A DNA stretch of 64,000 bases from Streptomyces glomeratus. GTDB taxonomy: Bacteria > Actinomycetota > Actinomycetes > Streptomycetales > Streptomycetaceae. Under the pieces are notes generated by a model that was not told where the DNA came from, searched no databases, and was given only the letters and a program-made list of their open reading frames with translations. The stretch covers positions 21,834-85,833 of the forward strand of contig NZ_JAKEEB010000035.1 in NCBI RefSeq assembly GCF_021462825.1. The letters are read 5' to 3'. Of the stretch, positions 25,028 to 33,590 are shown one piece after another. Every line of letters begins with the position of its first letter. Position 1 is the stretch's first letter. Made by a program: the position numbers and the translations under genes.

Positions 25028-26377
25028 TCAGCCGGCCAGTTCGGACAGGGCGGCGTCGAACACCTCGGTGTGGGTGTCGACATCCTCCTCTGTGGTCGCC
25101 GGGCACATCAGCGCCATGTTGTGGAACGGCGTGAGCAACACGCCCCGGTTGGCCAGGAAGAGGTGGAGGTAGTCCTCCAGCTCGGTGTCGGAGGCGGCCG
25201 CCGACTCGGTGCCCGTGCGCGGCGCCGGGTTCGCGAAGCGGTATTCGGTGCGGGCGCCGAGCCGGCTGACCGACCACGGCAGCTCCCGGCGTTCGATGCA
25301 CGACCGTACGCCGGCCTCGAAACGCCGGGACAGCTTCGCCATTCCGGCGAACGCCTCGTCCGTGAGGACGTGTTCCAGGGTGGCCCGGGTCGCGGCCATC
25401 GAGAGCGCGTTGCCCGCTAGGGTGCCTCCGACACCGCCCATGTCGACGAGGTCCAGGTCCTCACGGCCCAGCAGGCGCTCCGCCAGCTCGGCGGACAGCC
25501 CGTAGGCACCGGCCGGGATGCCGCCGCCGATCGCCTTGCCGATGGTGAGCAGGTCCGGTTCGAGGCTCCAGGCGGCGGTGCAGCCACCGGGGCCGGCCGA
25601 GAAGGTGTGTGTCTCGTCGTTGATCAGCAGGGTGCCGGTCCGCCGGGTCAACTCCCTTACGCCCGCGAGGTATCCGGGCTCGGGGAGCACGATGCCGATG
25701 TTGGTGAGGGCAGGCTCCATGAGGACGGCGGCCACGTCACCGTGGGCGAGTTCGCCCTCGAGCTGGTCCAGGTCGTTGAACTCGGCGACCCGGCTGGTCA
25801 GGGTGACGTCGCAGGGCGCCCCGACGTTGCCGGGGCGGGCCGTGCCACGCCCGTCCGGTCCCACCACGATCAGCGACTCGTCGACACTGCCGTGATAGCT
25901 GTAGCTGTTCACGAGGATCTTCGGGCGGCCCGTCACCGCCCGCGCGAGCCGGATCGCCCACCGGTTGGCGTCGGTCGCGGTCAGCGAGAAACTCCACCGG
26001 GTGAGCCCGAAGCGCCGGGTGAGTTCCGCGCCGACCCACTCGGCGTCCTCCGTGGGCAGCATCGCCGTCGCACCACCCAGGTCCGCGAACCGCCGGTGCA
26101 CGGCCCTGGCGACCGCGTCCGGGGAGTGACCGGCCATCGCGCCCGTGTCGCCGAGGCAGAAGTCGATGTAGTCGTGTCCGTCGATGTCCGTGACCCGGGC
26201 GCCGCGTGCGGTGGCGAGATAGCGGGGGAAAGCGCCCGCGGTCTTGTTCATCCAGGTCATCGGGACCCGGCCGAAGAGATGCTCGGCGCGTTCGTAGGCG
26301 GCCCGCGAACGCGGGTTCCGCCGCTCGGCCTCGGCGCTCTCACGGGCGAGGAGCTGATGCAGACGGGCGCGGTCCAT
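25028..26377 (-). CDS. Class III PLP aminotransferase (glutamate-1-semialdehyde aminomutase-like)
   Basis: 449 residues. PLP-binding lysine lies in TIGKAIGGGIPAGAYG; DETHTF provides the Asp that contacts the PLP ring nitrogen, and the N-terminal substrate region has DIDGHDYIDFCLGDTGAMAGH. It resembles glutamate-1-semialdehyde aminomutase and related omega-aminotransferases, but absence of hem genes and the adjoining Lrp regulator suggest amino-acid catabolism instead. Two tandem Met-rich segments (MTWMNK) near residue 40 are typical of this subgroup. The 278-bp upstream gap holds an A/T-richer stretch (26425-26445) suitable for a promoter. Confidence 0.87.
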   Translation of the reverse strand: MDRARLHQLLARESAEAERRNPRSRAAYERAEHLFGRVPMTWMNKTAGAFPRYLATARGARVTDIDGHDYIDFCLGDTGAMAGHSPDAVARAVHRRFADLGGATAMLPTEDAEWVGAELTRRFGLTRWSFSLTATDANRWAIRLARAVTGRPKILVNSYSYHGSVDESLIVVGPDGRGTARPGNVGAPCDVTLTSRVAEFNDLDQLEGELAHGDVAAVLMEPALTNIGIVLPEPGYLAGVRELTRRTGTLLINDETHTFSAGPGGCTAAWSLEPDLLTIGKAIGGGIPAGAYGLSAELAERLLGREDLDLVDMGGVGGTLAGNALSMAATRATLEHVLTDEAFAGMAKLSRRFEAGVRSCIERRELPWSVSRLGARTEYRFANPAPRTGTESAAASDTELEDYLHLFLANRGVLLTPFHNMALMCPATTEEDVDTHTEVFDAALSELAG

Positions 26378-26655
26378 GGCGTACCCCTAGGTCCGGCAAC
26401 ACATGATGACTGGGACTGTACGACCGAATCGAGCGTAATATCAAGACGATGCCGCCGAATCCGCTGTGGAGGCGACCGATTCGTGCGTCACGGACTGAAG
26501 GTGAATCGATGCGGCGATGCGGTGCGCCGACGCCGGTCACCGGGGCATACGGTGGGAAGAAGCGATCATGACCACCGCCACCCCCGTCCACGACCCGCGA
26601 CGTGCGCGACCACACCGGGTAGCGCATCCGTCCCGATTCCACACAGAGTGACCTC

Positions 26656-27819
26656 ATGGCAAAGTCCCCCACCGCCCCTGTCACGGCTCCCGACACCGTC
26701 TGGCCGGCGCGCGGGCGCCACCTCGGCCCGGGCGCCGAGGACGCCGTCCGGCACCGGCTGCGGGAGCTGAAGAGCGACGGGGTCATCCAGGACCACCTCG
26801 AGTTCGAGGGCTCCCGGGGCGATGTGCCCCACCGCGCCTTCGAGGCCCGCTGGCTCGTGGGCGGCGACGTCGTCGTGCGGGCCCGCCTGAACGTCGAGGC
26901 ACCCCATGAGAAGGACGGCACACAGGAGTGGGTGCTCCTGGCGGAGGCGGACCGGCCCTGGGAACCGCACTGGCCTTCGCCCGCCACCGTCTTCTGGCCC
27001 GAGGACGCCGACACGCCGTGGGACCACGATGTGGTCGGGAGCCTGCGCTTCCGTGGGATCAACCCGCTGCCCGCGGAGGACCGTGCACTGCGGCGCCTGC
27101 TGAGGGACTGCGCGCGTCGCTCATGGGGCATCCACGTGATCGTCCACGAGGCGATGACCCCCGGCGAGCGCGGGCTGCGTCCCCTCGCGCCGCTGCTGCC
27201 GCCGGGCCTGCGCCACCGGATCGTGGAGCACCGGGCCGCGCCGGAGCAGTTCCAGGTGGTCAACTGGGCGCTCTACGACCTGGGCGCGCGGGTACCGCGC
27301 GGAGGTGCCGTGGTGCTGCCCTCGGCACCGGCCGCCCCCGGTGTCGGCGATGACGACTTCGCCGTCCGCACCGTGTTCCTGGACGGTTCCGAACCGGTGG
27401 AGCTCATCGAGACCGTGTGCCGCTACGCCCAGGAGCCCAGGCCACTGCCCGAGGGCGCCGGGGAAGCGCTGTCCGAACTGCGCGCCCAATGGCACCTGAC
27501 GACCCTGGAGGAGGAGCTGGCCGACGCGCGCCGTCAGCTCGCCGCCTACGCCGAGGCCCTGGACGCCATGACGAAGTCGCGCGATCTGTACCGGGAGGCT
27601 GCCGAGCTGGCCCACGAGGCGCTGGCGGCCTACCGCGACTCGGGTGGGATGCTGCCCTCACCGCGGCAGGCGCCGCACAAGCGGGAAGGTTTCTCCCTGC
27701 GCACCCTGGCGAAGTCGCTGGAGCGCGTCCGGGACGGCGCCAAGGGGCTCCGCCCGCCGGGCGCCGAGGATTCGCGCGCCACGGGATCGGCCGACGGAGA
27801 CGGGCGGAGCCGGCAGTAG
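26656..27819 (+). CDS. Hypothetical protein with C-terminal coiled coil
   Basis: 387 residues. The N-terminal ~260 residues are globular, Trp-rich and of mixed alpha/beta character (WVLLAEADRPWEPHWP, VNWALYDLGARVP); residues ~275-330 form a likely coiled coil (TLEEELADARRQLAAYAEAL and following helix); the tail is basic and Gly rich. No signal peptide or membrane segment. I recognise no family. It is monocistronic and divergent from the aminotransferase. Confidence 0.7.
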   Translation: MAKSPTAPVTAPDTVWPARGRHLGPGAEDAVRHRLRELKSDGVIQDHLEFEGSRGDVPHRAFEARWLVGGDVVVRARLNVEAPHEKDGTQEWVLLAEADRPWEPHWPSPATVFWPEDADTPWDHDVVGSLRFRGINPLPAEDRALRRLLRDCARRSWGIHVIVHEAMTPGERGLRPLAPLLPPGLRHRIVEHRAAPEQFQVVNWALYDLGARVPRGGAVVLPSAPAAPGVGDDDFAVRTVFLDGSEPVELIETVCRYAQEPRPLPEGAGEALSELRAQWHLTTLEEELADARRQLAAYAEALDAMTKSRDLYREAAELAHEALAAYRDSGGMLPSPRQAPHKREGFSLRTLAKSLERVRDGAKGLRPPGAEDSRATGSADGDGRSRQ

Positions 27820-27931
27820 CCGGTGCGCCGGTCCGTCGGTCCGTCGGTCCGTCGGCAGCCGCCGCGGGGCCCGTCCGTCCCCGTGCGCCACACCCCGTCC
27901 CGTACGCATGGCGCGCGTCCTCAATCCGTCG

Positions 27932-27956
27932 GTGTGGAAATGCGTTTGAGGGGTAC
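27932..27956 (+). promoter_or_regulatory. SigB-like promoter candidate upstream of the STAS gene
   Basis: GTGT, 15-bp spacer, GGGTAC matches GNNT-N14-16-GGGTAY. It is ~135 bp before the GTG of an anti-sigma-factor antagonist, a gene type commonly controlled by SigB in Streptomyces. The same gap (27820-28090) also contains three short GTCGGTCC direct repeats at ~27835-27856. Confidence 0.45.
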
Positions 27957-28090
27957 TCGCGGCCCGACTCGCCGTCGGGGCCCCGCTCCGGCGGCGAGAG
28001 GTTGATCACTTCCGGAGCGTGTCCCGCGGTGCATCCGCGGTCCGCCCCGGGGTAGGCGAGCCCCGCACGCCGTACGTATGGGAGGACATT

Positions 28091-28468
28091 GTGTCGGCTG
28101 AGCAGACCCCCCTGTCGATCGAAGTGACGATGCCCCGGGAGGACGTGGCGCTGGTCATCGTGAAGGGTTTCCTGGACGTCGACACGGCGACGGAGTTGCA
28201 TCATCACCTCGCCAACCAGTTGCACCACGGGCGTCGCCATCTGCTGCTCGACCTCTCGTCGGTGCCGTTCATGGACTCGTCCGGCATCAACATCATTCTC
28301 AAGGCCTACAAGGAGACCCGGCAGGTCGGCGGCTCGGTCGGCGTCATCGATCCGGCCCCGGCCGTCCAGCGGATCCTCGATCTGACGGGGGTGAGCCTGA
28401 CGGTGCCGTCCTATCGGAACGCGGACGAGGCGCTCGACGGGACCTGCGACGCGCTGAGCCGTCCGTAA
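28091..28468 (+). CDS. STAS-domain anti-sigma factor antagonist
   Basis: 125 residues, a single STAS domain of the RsbV/SpoIIAA/BldG type. The phosphorylatable serine is in PFMDSSGINII, with the preceding strand RRHLLLDLSSV. In partner switching the unphosphorylated protein binds an HATPase anti-sigma kinase and frees a sigma factor. GGAGG lies five bases before the GTG start. It stands at the left edge of the signalling island. Confidence 0.9.
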   Translation: MSAEQTPLSIEVTMPREDVALVIVKGFLDVDTATELHHHLANQLHHGRRHLLLDLSSVPFMDSSGINIILKAYKETRQVGGSVGVIDPAPAVQRILDLTGVSLTVPSYRNADEALDGTCDALSRP

Positions 28469-28589
28469 CGGAGACGTCGACGGCCGGGCGCGGACCCGGC
28501 CCGGGCCGGACCCGTCCCGGGCCGGGCTCGGGCGCTGGGCCTCCTGGCTGGGGGGCGTCCCTGCGTGGGCGTACACCCCCGCAGTCCCC

Positions 28590-28675
28590 TTGTCAGGCAC
28601 AATACTTGCCGTTTGACAACTGTAGCCATCAGGCAACAAAGTGAGGCCATCAAAAGTACGGAGGGGACTGGGATG
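28590..28675 (+). promoter_or_regulatory. A/T-rich promoter/operator block with orphan start signal
   Basis: Contains TTGTCAGGCACAA (28590-28602), TTTGACAA (28612-28619) and a later GGCAACAA, half-sites resembling the TTGTC/GACAA palindrome found before rsbR. A strong GGAGGGG then precedes an ATG at 28673, but the frame that follows runs antisense to the MarR gene and does not look like a protein. It may be the operator autoregulated by the MarR regulator, or the leftover 5' end of a lost gene. Confidence 0.35.
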
Positions 28676-28761
28676 TTGCGGTGGGCGGAGCCGGCTGCGC
28701 GCGCCGGCCGACCGCGGCAAGCGCCCGGTGCATCCGCGGGGCGCGTCTGCCCGCCCGCGGC

Positions 28762-29301
28762 TCAGGCCGTCCGCGCACCGGTTCCGTCGTCCTCCTCGTG
28801 GAGCTGCGCCGCCGCAGCGGCGCAGAAGGCCTCCAGGCCCTGCAGGAGCGCCGTCCGCTTGGCCGCCGGCATCTGGGCGAGGACGGACTCCAGCGCCCAC
28901 TCACGCCGTTCGCGCAGCTCGGCCAGGAAGGACCTGCCCCGACGACTCAGATACAGGCGCAGCTCGCGCCGGCTCGTCGAACTGGCCGCGCGCTCGACGT
29001 ACCCGACGGCCTGCAGGCGGTCACAGAGCCGGCTGGTCGAGGGCGGGGTCGATCCCAGCGCGTCGGCGAGCGTGCGCAGATTGATGCCCTCGTGGTGCTC
29101 CAGCATGAAGAGCACCCGCAGCTGGGAGGCCGAGACGGGGGCCGTCGAGGCGCGCCCCCACAGGACTTCCAGCAGCTCCGCCGCCTCAGAGGTCACACGC
29201 GCCACCTCGCTGGGCTCGGGACGCGGGCCGGAGGAAATCACCTTCGCATTCTCCCAGGCTTCTCGAATCCTGTCGGCCTGCCAGGGCGACAGCTCACGCA
29301 T
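28762..29301 (-). CDS. MarR-family transcriptional regulator
   Basis: 179 residues from the ATG at 29301. Winged helix at ~65-130: SASQLRVLFMLEHHEGINLRTLADALG, recognition helix TPPSTSRLCDRLQAVGYVER, wing SRRELRLYLSRRG. A ~50-residue N-terminal extension and C-terminal dimerisation helices are present. It is divergent from the PP2C-like gene with an 84-bp intergenic region, and paralogous to the second MarR gene at 35520-36005. A palindrome TTGTCGCGCGACAA further on at 30688 is a candidate target. Confidence 0.9.
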   Translation of the reverse strand: MRELSPWQADRIREAWENAKVISSGPRPEPSEVARVTSEAAELLEVLWGRASTAPVSASQLRVLFMLEHHEGINLRTLADALGSTPPSTSRLCDRLQAVGYVERAASSTSRRELRLYLSRRGRSFLAELRERREWALESVLAQMPAAKRTALLQGLEAFCAAAAAQLHEEDDGTGARTA

Positions 29302-29385
29302 AACGATAGATACGAGCACGGCCACACAGCCGTCCAGGGCGTGGGTCCGGAATCGTACTAGTGGAAGAATGGCGTATCCGACATC

Positions 29386-30552
29386 GTGAACAGCTTCGTC
29401 GCAGCCGAGAGGGCGCTCCGGAACGCGGCCCCCCACCGGCTGATGGAGGCGCTCCGGGAAGTGCTGCAGGGCCAGTACGCGGCGCAGTCCGTCGAACTTC
29501 TGATGGCCGACTACGGACTCTCCTTCCTGCAGCCGGTCTCCGCTCAGCCCGACACCTGCGAACCCGTGGCGATGCACGGCTCCACGGCCGGCCGGGCCTT
29601 CGGCGCGCAGGACCCCGTCATGGAGGAGACCGGCGACCTGACCCGGGCTCATCTGCCCGTGACGGTACGCGGTGACCGGCTCGGTGTGCTGACCATCACC
29701 CTGCCCTCCGAGACGGCTGCCGGAGCCCTTGCCGAACTCGTCGACATCGCGGAGGTCCTCGGCCACGAGATCATCGTGGCCGAACGGGACACGGACCTGT
29801 ACACCCGGGCCCGACGCCGGGACCGGCTGACACTCGCGGCCGAGATGCAGTGGCAGCTGCTTCCCGGCCGGTCGTGCGCCCGGCCGGAGTACGCGCTCGG
29901 CGCCCAGCTGGAGCCCGCCTACGGGATCTTCGGCGACAACTTCGACTGGTCCGCCGGGCCCGACCGGCTGATGCTGTACATCACCAACGGCATGGGCCAG
30001 GGCATCGAGGCCTCCCTGCTGACCAACCTCGGCATCAACGCGCTGCGCAACGCCCGGCGTGCCGGAGTCCCCATCGAGGACCAGGCAGTCCTCGCCGACC
30101 AGGCCGTCTACGCCCAGTACCGCGGTGCCTCCTATCTGTCGGTGCTCCTGCTCGACTTCGAGCTGTCCACCGGCCGGGTGAAGGTCGTGGACGCCGGTTC
30201 CCCGCAGATGCTGCGGCTGCGCGGGCGGACCGTGGAACGGGTCGACTTCGAGGCCCAGCTGCCCCTCGGCATGTTCGAGGAGACCGACTACGTCGCACAG
30301 GAGTTCTCCGTCGCGCCGGGCGACCGGCTCGTCTTCGTCAGCGACGGCGTCTACAGCGTCGCCGCGCCGGGCGGCGAGACCTACGGCGAGCAGGCGCTGG
30401 CCAAGGCGATCGCGGCGACGCGGCTGCTCCCGGCCGCCGACGTGCCCCGTGCGGTCCTCAGGGAGCTGTCGGGCCACCGGGGCGGGCCCGCTCCGGAGGA
30501 CGACGCGCTCGTGGTGTGCCTGGACTGGTTCGGGCGTCAGCAGGACTCCTAG
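29386..30552 (+). CDS. SpoIIE/PP2C-like protein with altered catalytic motif
   Basis: 388 residues. Residues ~10-150 look like a GAF-type sensor region; residues ~165-385 align with the SpoIIE-type PP2C fold. The first metal motif is recognisable (FGDNFDW for GGDWYD), and late DG and DD motifs remain (SDGVYS, EDDALVV), but the central GDVxGHG is replaced by TNGMGQG, so the metal-binding Asp is Asn. The protein may therefore be a weak phosphatase or a binding-only regulator of STAS proteins. GTG start at 29386; no close Shine-Dalgarno. Confidence 0.8.
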   Translation: MNSFVAAERALRNAAPHRLMEALREVLQGQYAAQSVELLMADYGLSFLQPVSAQPDTCEPVAMHGSTAGRAFGAQDPVMEETGDLTRAHLPVTVRGDRLGVLTITLPSETAAGALAELVDIAEVLGHEIIVAERDTDLYTRARRRDRLTLAAEMQWQLLPGRSCARPEYALGAQLEPAYGIFGDNFDWSAGPDRLMLYITNGMGQGIEASLLTNLGINALRNARRAGVPIEDQAVLADQAVYAQYRGASYLSVLLLDFELSTGRVKVVDAGSPQMLRLRGRTVERVDFEAQLPLGMFEETDYVAQEFSVAPGDRLVFVSDGVYSVAAPGGETYGEQALAKAIAATRLLPAADVPRAVLRELSGHRGGPAPEDDALVVCLDWFGRQQDS

Positions 30553-30687
30553 GCTCCCGCCCGCGTCGGCTTCCCGCCCCGGTGCGCCCGCCGCCCCGGA
30601 TACGGACGGCAGTCGGCCGGGTCCCCCATTCGTTGGACGATCTTCCGGGAGGCCGCGGGTGTCGGGTGCGATCTCCCATGATTACAG

Positions 30688-30701
30688 TTGTCGCGCGACA
30701 A
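30688..30701. promoter_or_regulatory. Perfect 14-bp palindrome, candidate MarR operator
   Basis: TTGTCGCGCGACAA, 67 bp before the rsbR start, in a short A/T-richer stretch. MarR operators are commonly palindromes of this length with TTG/CAA ends, and two MarR genes flank this operon. Confidence 0.55.
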
Positions 30702-30767
30702 TGAACCGCGCTCTCCGAGGTGGCTCCCTGGCAGCCGGGGGAGCAAACGTACGAAGGAGACAGGGAC

Positions 30768-31664
30768 GTGACGGAGGAGTCGGCAACGAACCGTGGAGCG
30801 TCAGCGCGCGTCGTCGGGGACTTCCTGCAACGCCGCCGGGAACAGATCTCCCAGCGCTGGGCCGACGAGACGCTGTTCCGGACGGTGTTCACGGTCTCCC
30901 GCGACGAGACGGTGGAAGCCGCCGGCGCCCTGGTGGAGGCACTCGCCGTGGTGGCCGCCACCGGTCGCATCGAAGACGTCCAGGCCCCCGGCTTCGCCGG
31001 GGTGCGCGAACAGCTCGCCCGCATGGCCGCCTCCCGCGCGCGGGCGGGAGCCACCCCCGCCCGTATCGCCGACGAGGTGGCGGCGCTGCACCCCTCCATC
31101 AGCGAGCTGCTGACCGCCGATCTGGCCGAGGCGGACGGGGAGGGCACCGGAGCGCACCAGGTGACCCTCGCCGTCCTGCTCGGCACGCTGCGCCTGGTCG
31201 TCATGGAGACGGCCCTCAGCGCGGGCGAGGACATCATCGAGCGACAGCGCCTGCAACTGCTCGAAGTGGCCATCCCCGTGATCAAGCTCTGGACCGGCAT
31301 CGTCGCCGTCCCGCTGATCGGCACCCTGGACAGCGCCCGCAGCCAGGTCGTGATGGAGAGCCTGCTGGAGGCCGTCGTCACCCAGCAGGCGCGGTACGCG
31401 ATCCTCGACATCACCGGCGTGCCGACCGTCGACTCCCTCGTGGCCCAGCATCTGATGAAGACGGTCGCCGCCGCCCGCCTCATGGGGGCCGAGTGCATCG
31501 TGTCCGGTATCCGGCCGGCGATCGCCCAGACCATCGTGCACCTGGGCATCGACCTGGGTTCCGTCGTCACCCGCGCGAGCCTCGCCGACGCCCTCGCCTA
31601 CGCCCTCCACCAGCTGGGCGCCGTGATCGTCGACCGGGCGGCCACCGGCGGGGGCCCGCGGTGA
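30768..31664 (+). CDS. rsbR: RsbR-like stressosome protein
   Basis: 298 residues: an N-terminal helical/globin-like sensor (~10-150) and a C-terminal STAS domain (~170-285). The STAS domain contains the diagnostic DITGVPTVDS and SGIRPAIAQT, corresponding to the two phosphorylation regions of Bacillus RsbRA. AAGGAG sits eight bases before the GTG start at 30768. It is first in a five-gene chain in which every junction overlaps (GTGA/ATGA). With RsbS it should form the stressosome core that sequesters RsbT. Confidence 0.9.
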   Translation: MTEESATNRGASARVVGDFLQRRREQISQRWADETLFRTVFTVSRDETVEAAGALVEALAVVAATGRIEDVQAPGFAGVREQLARMAASRARAGATPARIADEVAALHPSISELLTADLAEADGEGTGAHQVTLAVLLGTLRLVVMETALSAGEDIIERQRLQLLEVAIPVIKLWTGIVAVPLIGTLDSARSQVVMESLLEAVVTQQARYAILDITGVPTVDSLVAQHLMKTVAAARLMGAECIVSGIRPAIAQTIVHLGIDLGSVVTRASLADALAYALHQLGAVIVDRAATGGGPR

Positions 31665-32080
31665 CCGGCGGTCCCGGGATCCCGGACGGCACCCATGTCC
31701 CCGTACTCATGCTCGGTGACGTCCTGCTCGTCACACTCCAGGGCGAACTGCACGACAAGGCGGCCGAACAGCTCCAGCAGGACATCGCGGCGGCCATTAC
31801 CGACCGCTCGGCGCGCGGAGTCGTCATCGACGTCTCCGGAGTCGAGATCGTCGACTCCTTCCTGGGCCGCGTGTTCGCCGAGATCGCCGCGAGCACACGC
31901 CTGCTCGCCGCGGAGACCGTCGTGGCGGGCATGCGCCCGGCGGTCGCCATAACCCTGGTGGAACTCGGGCTCACCCTCCCGGGTCTTCGCACCGCGCTGG
32001 ACGCCGACGAGGCCCTGCGGATGCTGACCCGGGCGTCCGGTTACCTGTCCCACGTTCCAGGACGCCGGGAGAACGCGTGA
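31661..32080 (+). CDS. rsbS: RsbS-like STAS protein
   Basis: 139 residues, single STAS domain after a short N-terminus (VPVLMLGDVLLVTLQGELHD). The phosphosite region reads DVSGVEIVDSFLGR, matching the serine phosphorylated by RsbT in Bacillus RsbS, and AGMRPAVAITLVELG follows. GTG start overlaps the rsbR stop. Confidence 0.92.
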   Translation: MTGGPGIPDGTHVPVLMLGDVLLVTLQGELHDKAAEQLQQDIAAAITDRSARGVVIDVSGVEIVDSFLGRVFAEIAASTRLLAAETVVAGMRPAVAITLVELGLTLPGLRTALDADEALRMLTRASGYLSHVPGRRENA

Positions 32081-32523
32081 CGGAGACATCGGGCCGACTC
32101 GCCGCATGCCTGCCCATCCGCTCGGACATGGATCTGGCGTGGGTACGACAGCATGTGCGGCAGGCGGCTGCCGAAATCGGTTTCGGCCTGGTGGAACAGA
32201 CCAAACTGATCACCGCGGCCAGCGAGCTCGCCCGCAACACACTCGTCCACGGCGGAGGCGGACAGGTCGAGTCCGTCGTCCTGGACAACGGCCGGGCCCG
32301 TGGCCTGCGGCTGACCTTCACCGACGCGGGGCCGGGAATCGCCGACGTCGAGCGGGCACTCACCGACGGCTACACCTCGGGCGGCGGGCTGGGCCTGGGG
32401 CTCGGCGGAGCCCGGCGGCTGGTCCACGAGTTCTCGATCGACACCCGGCCCGGACATGGCACCTGCGTCACCGTCGTCTGCTGGGCGGCCGGAGCGCCGC
32501 GCCCGCGCAAGGAGGCGCGATGA
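32077..32523 (+). CDS. rsbT: RsbT-like serine kinase
   Basis: 148 residues, a GHKL/HATPase anti-sigma-type kinase. N-box ASELARNTLVHGGGG, G1 box FTDAGPGIAD, G2 box GGGLGLGLGGARRL. In the stressosome it phosphorylates RsbR and RsbS and, once released, activates a PP2C phosphatase. GTG start overlaps the rsbS stop. Confidence 0.92.
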   Translation: MTETSGRLAACLPIRSDMDLAWVRQHVRQAAAEIGFGLVEQTKLITAASELARNTLVHGGGGQVESVVLDNGRARGLRLTFTDAGPGIADVERALTDGYTSGGGLGLGLGGARRLVHEFSIDTRPGHGTCVTVVCWAAGAPRPRKEAR

Positions 32524-33590
32524 GCCGAATCTGGGACGTACCCGTGCACGACGCGACCCGGGTCCGGGACGTCCGGGTGGCGGTGGAGCAGGCCTGCGAT
32601 CACGCCGGGTTCGGCGAGGAGCGGGCGGCAGCCGCCGTGCTCGTCGCCACCGAACTCGCCACCAACCTGCTCAAACACGCGGGCGGCGGCCAGATACTGC
32701 TCGAGACGGTGGACGCGCCGGCCGGTGCCGAGGCGGCCCGCGAGCGGTCCGCTCTGCAGATCGTCACGATCGATCACGGCCCCGGAATCCGGGACCTCTC
32801 GGCCGCGCTGCAGGACGGCTTCTCGACCACGGCGTCGCTGGGTGCCGGGCTCGGCACGTGCCGGCGTGTGGCGGACGACTTCGACCTGCACAGCACGCCC
32901 GGGCGGGGCACCGTGGCCCTGGCCCGGATACGTCCCTCGTCCGGCCGGCGCCGCGGACCGCGGGACCGGCCCGCCGGGGCACCGGTGCGCGCCGGAGGAG
33001 TCAACATCCCTCTGGTCGAGGGTCATTCCGGTGACGCCTGGGCCTGCGTACGCTCCGGAGAGCGCCTCACGCTGCTCCTCGCCGACGGCCTCGGGCACGG
33101 CCCGCGCGCGGCCGAGGCCTCCGACGCCGCCGTACGGCAACTGCGGCTGAGCCCTCATCTGACGCCGCCGGAGCTGCTCGGCACGCTGCACACCGCGCTG
33201 CGCGAGACCCGGGGCGCCGCCGTCGCGGTCGCCCAGCTCGACCTCGCCGCGCAGCGCCTGGAGTTCTCCGGCATCGGCAATGTCGGCGCCCGGCTCCGCT
33301 CCGGCGACGACTGGCAGCCGCTGGTGTCCCATCCCGGCATAGTCGGCGCCCACCGCCCCGCGCACATCCCCCACCAGACACTGCCCTGGAACCCCGGCTG
33401 CCTCCTCGTCCTGCACAGCGACGGGCTGCCCAGCCGCTGGTCGCTGCGCCCGGACGTGCCCGCCGCGGTCCTGGATCCCGGGGTGACGGCAGCTCTGATC
33501 CTGCGCGACTCCAGCAGCTCGGCCCGGCCGGTCCGTGACGACACCACCGTGGCCGTGCTGTCCCCCATAACGCCGAATCGTGAATCATGA
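32520..33590 (+). CDS. HATPase kinase fused to RsbX-like PP2C phosphatase
   Basis: 356 residues in two domains. Residues ~1-140 are a second RsbT-like HATPase (VATELATNLLKHAGGG, IDHGPGIRD, SLGAGLGTCRRV). Residues ~155-350 are a short SpoIIE/RsbX-type phosphatase (HSGDAW, LLADGLGHGP, HSDGLPSRW, RDDTTVAVL), all metal motifs intact. RsbX resets RsbR/RsbS by dephosphorylation, so this fusion places opposing kinase-like and phosphatase activities in one chain. ATG start overlaps rsbT stop and AAGGAGG lies just upstream. Confidence 0.9.
   Translation: MSRIWDVPVHDATRVRDVRVAVEQACDHAGFGEERAAAAVLVATELATNLLKHAGGGQILLETVDAPAGAEAARERSALQIVTIDHGPGIRDLSAALQDGFSTTASLGAGLGTCRRVADDFDLHSTPGRGTVALARIRPSSGRRRGPRDRPAGAPVRAGGVNIPLVEGHSGDAWACVRSGERLTLLLADGLGHGPRAAEASDAAVRQLRLSPHLTPPELLGTLHTALRETRGAAVAVAQLDLAAQRLEFSGIGNVGARLRSGDDWQPLVSHPGIVGAHRPAHIPHQTLPWNPGCLLVLHSDGLPSRWSLRPDVPAAVLDPGVTAALILRDSSSSARPVRDDTTVAVLSPITPNRES

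Noticed and set aside
26566..26622. A 17-codon frame with GGAAGAAG before the 387-residue hypothetical gene
   Set aside because: Could be a leader peptide but there is no pause or attenuator structure to support it.
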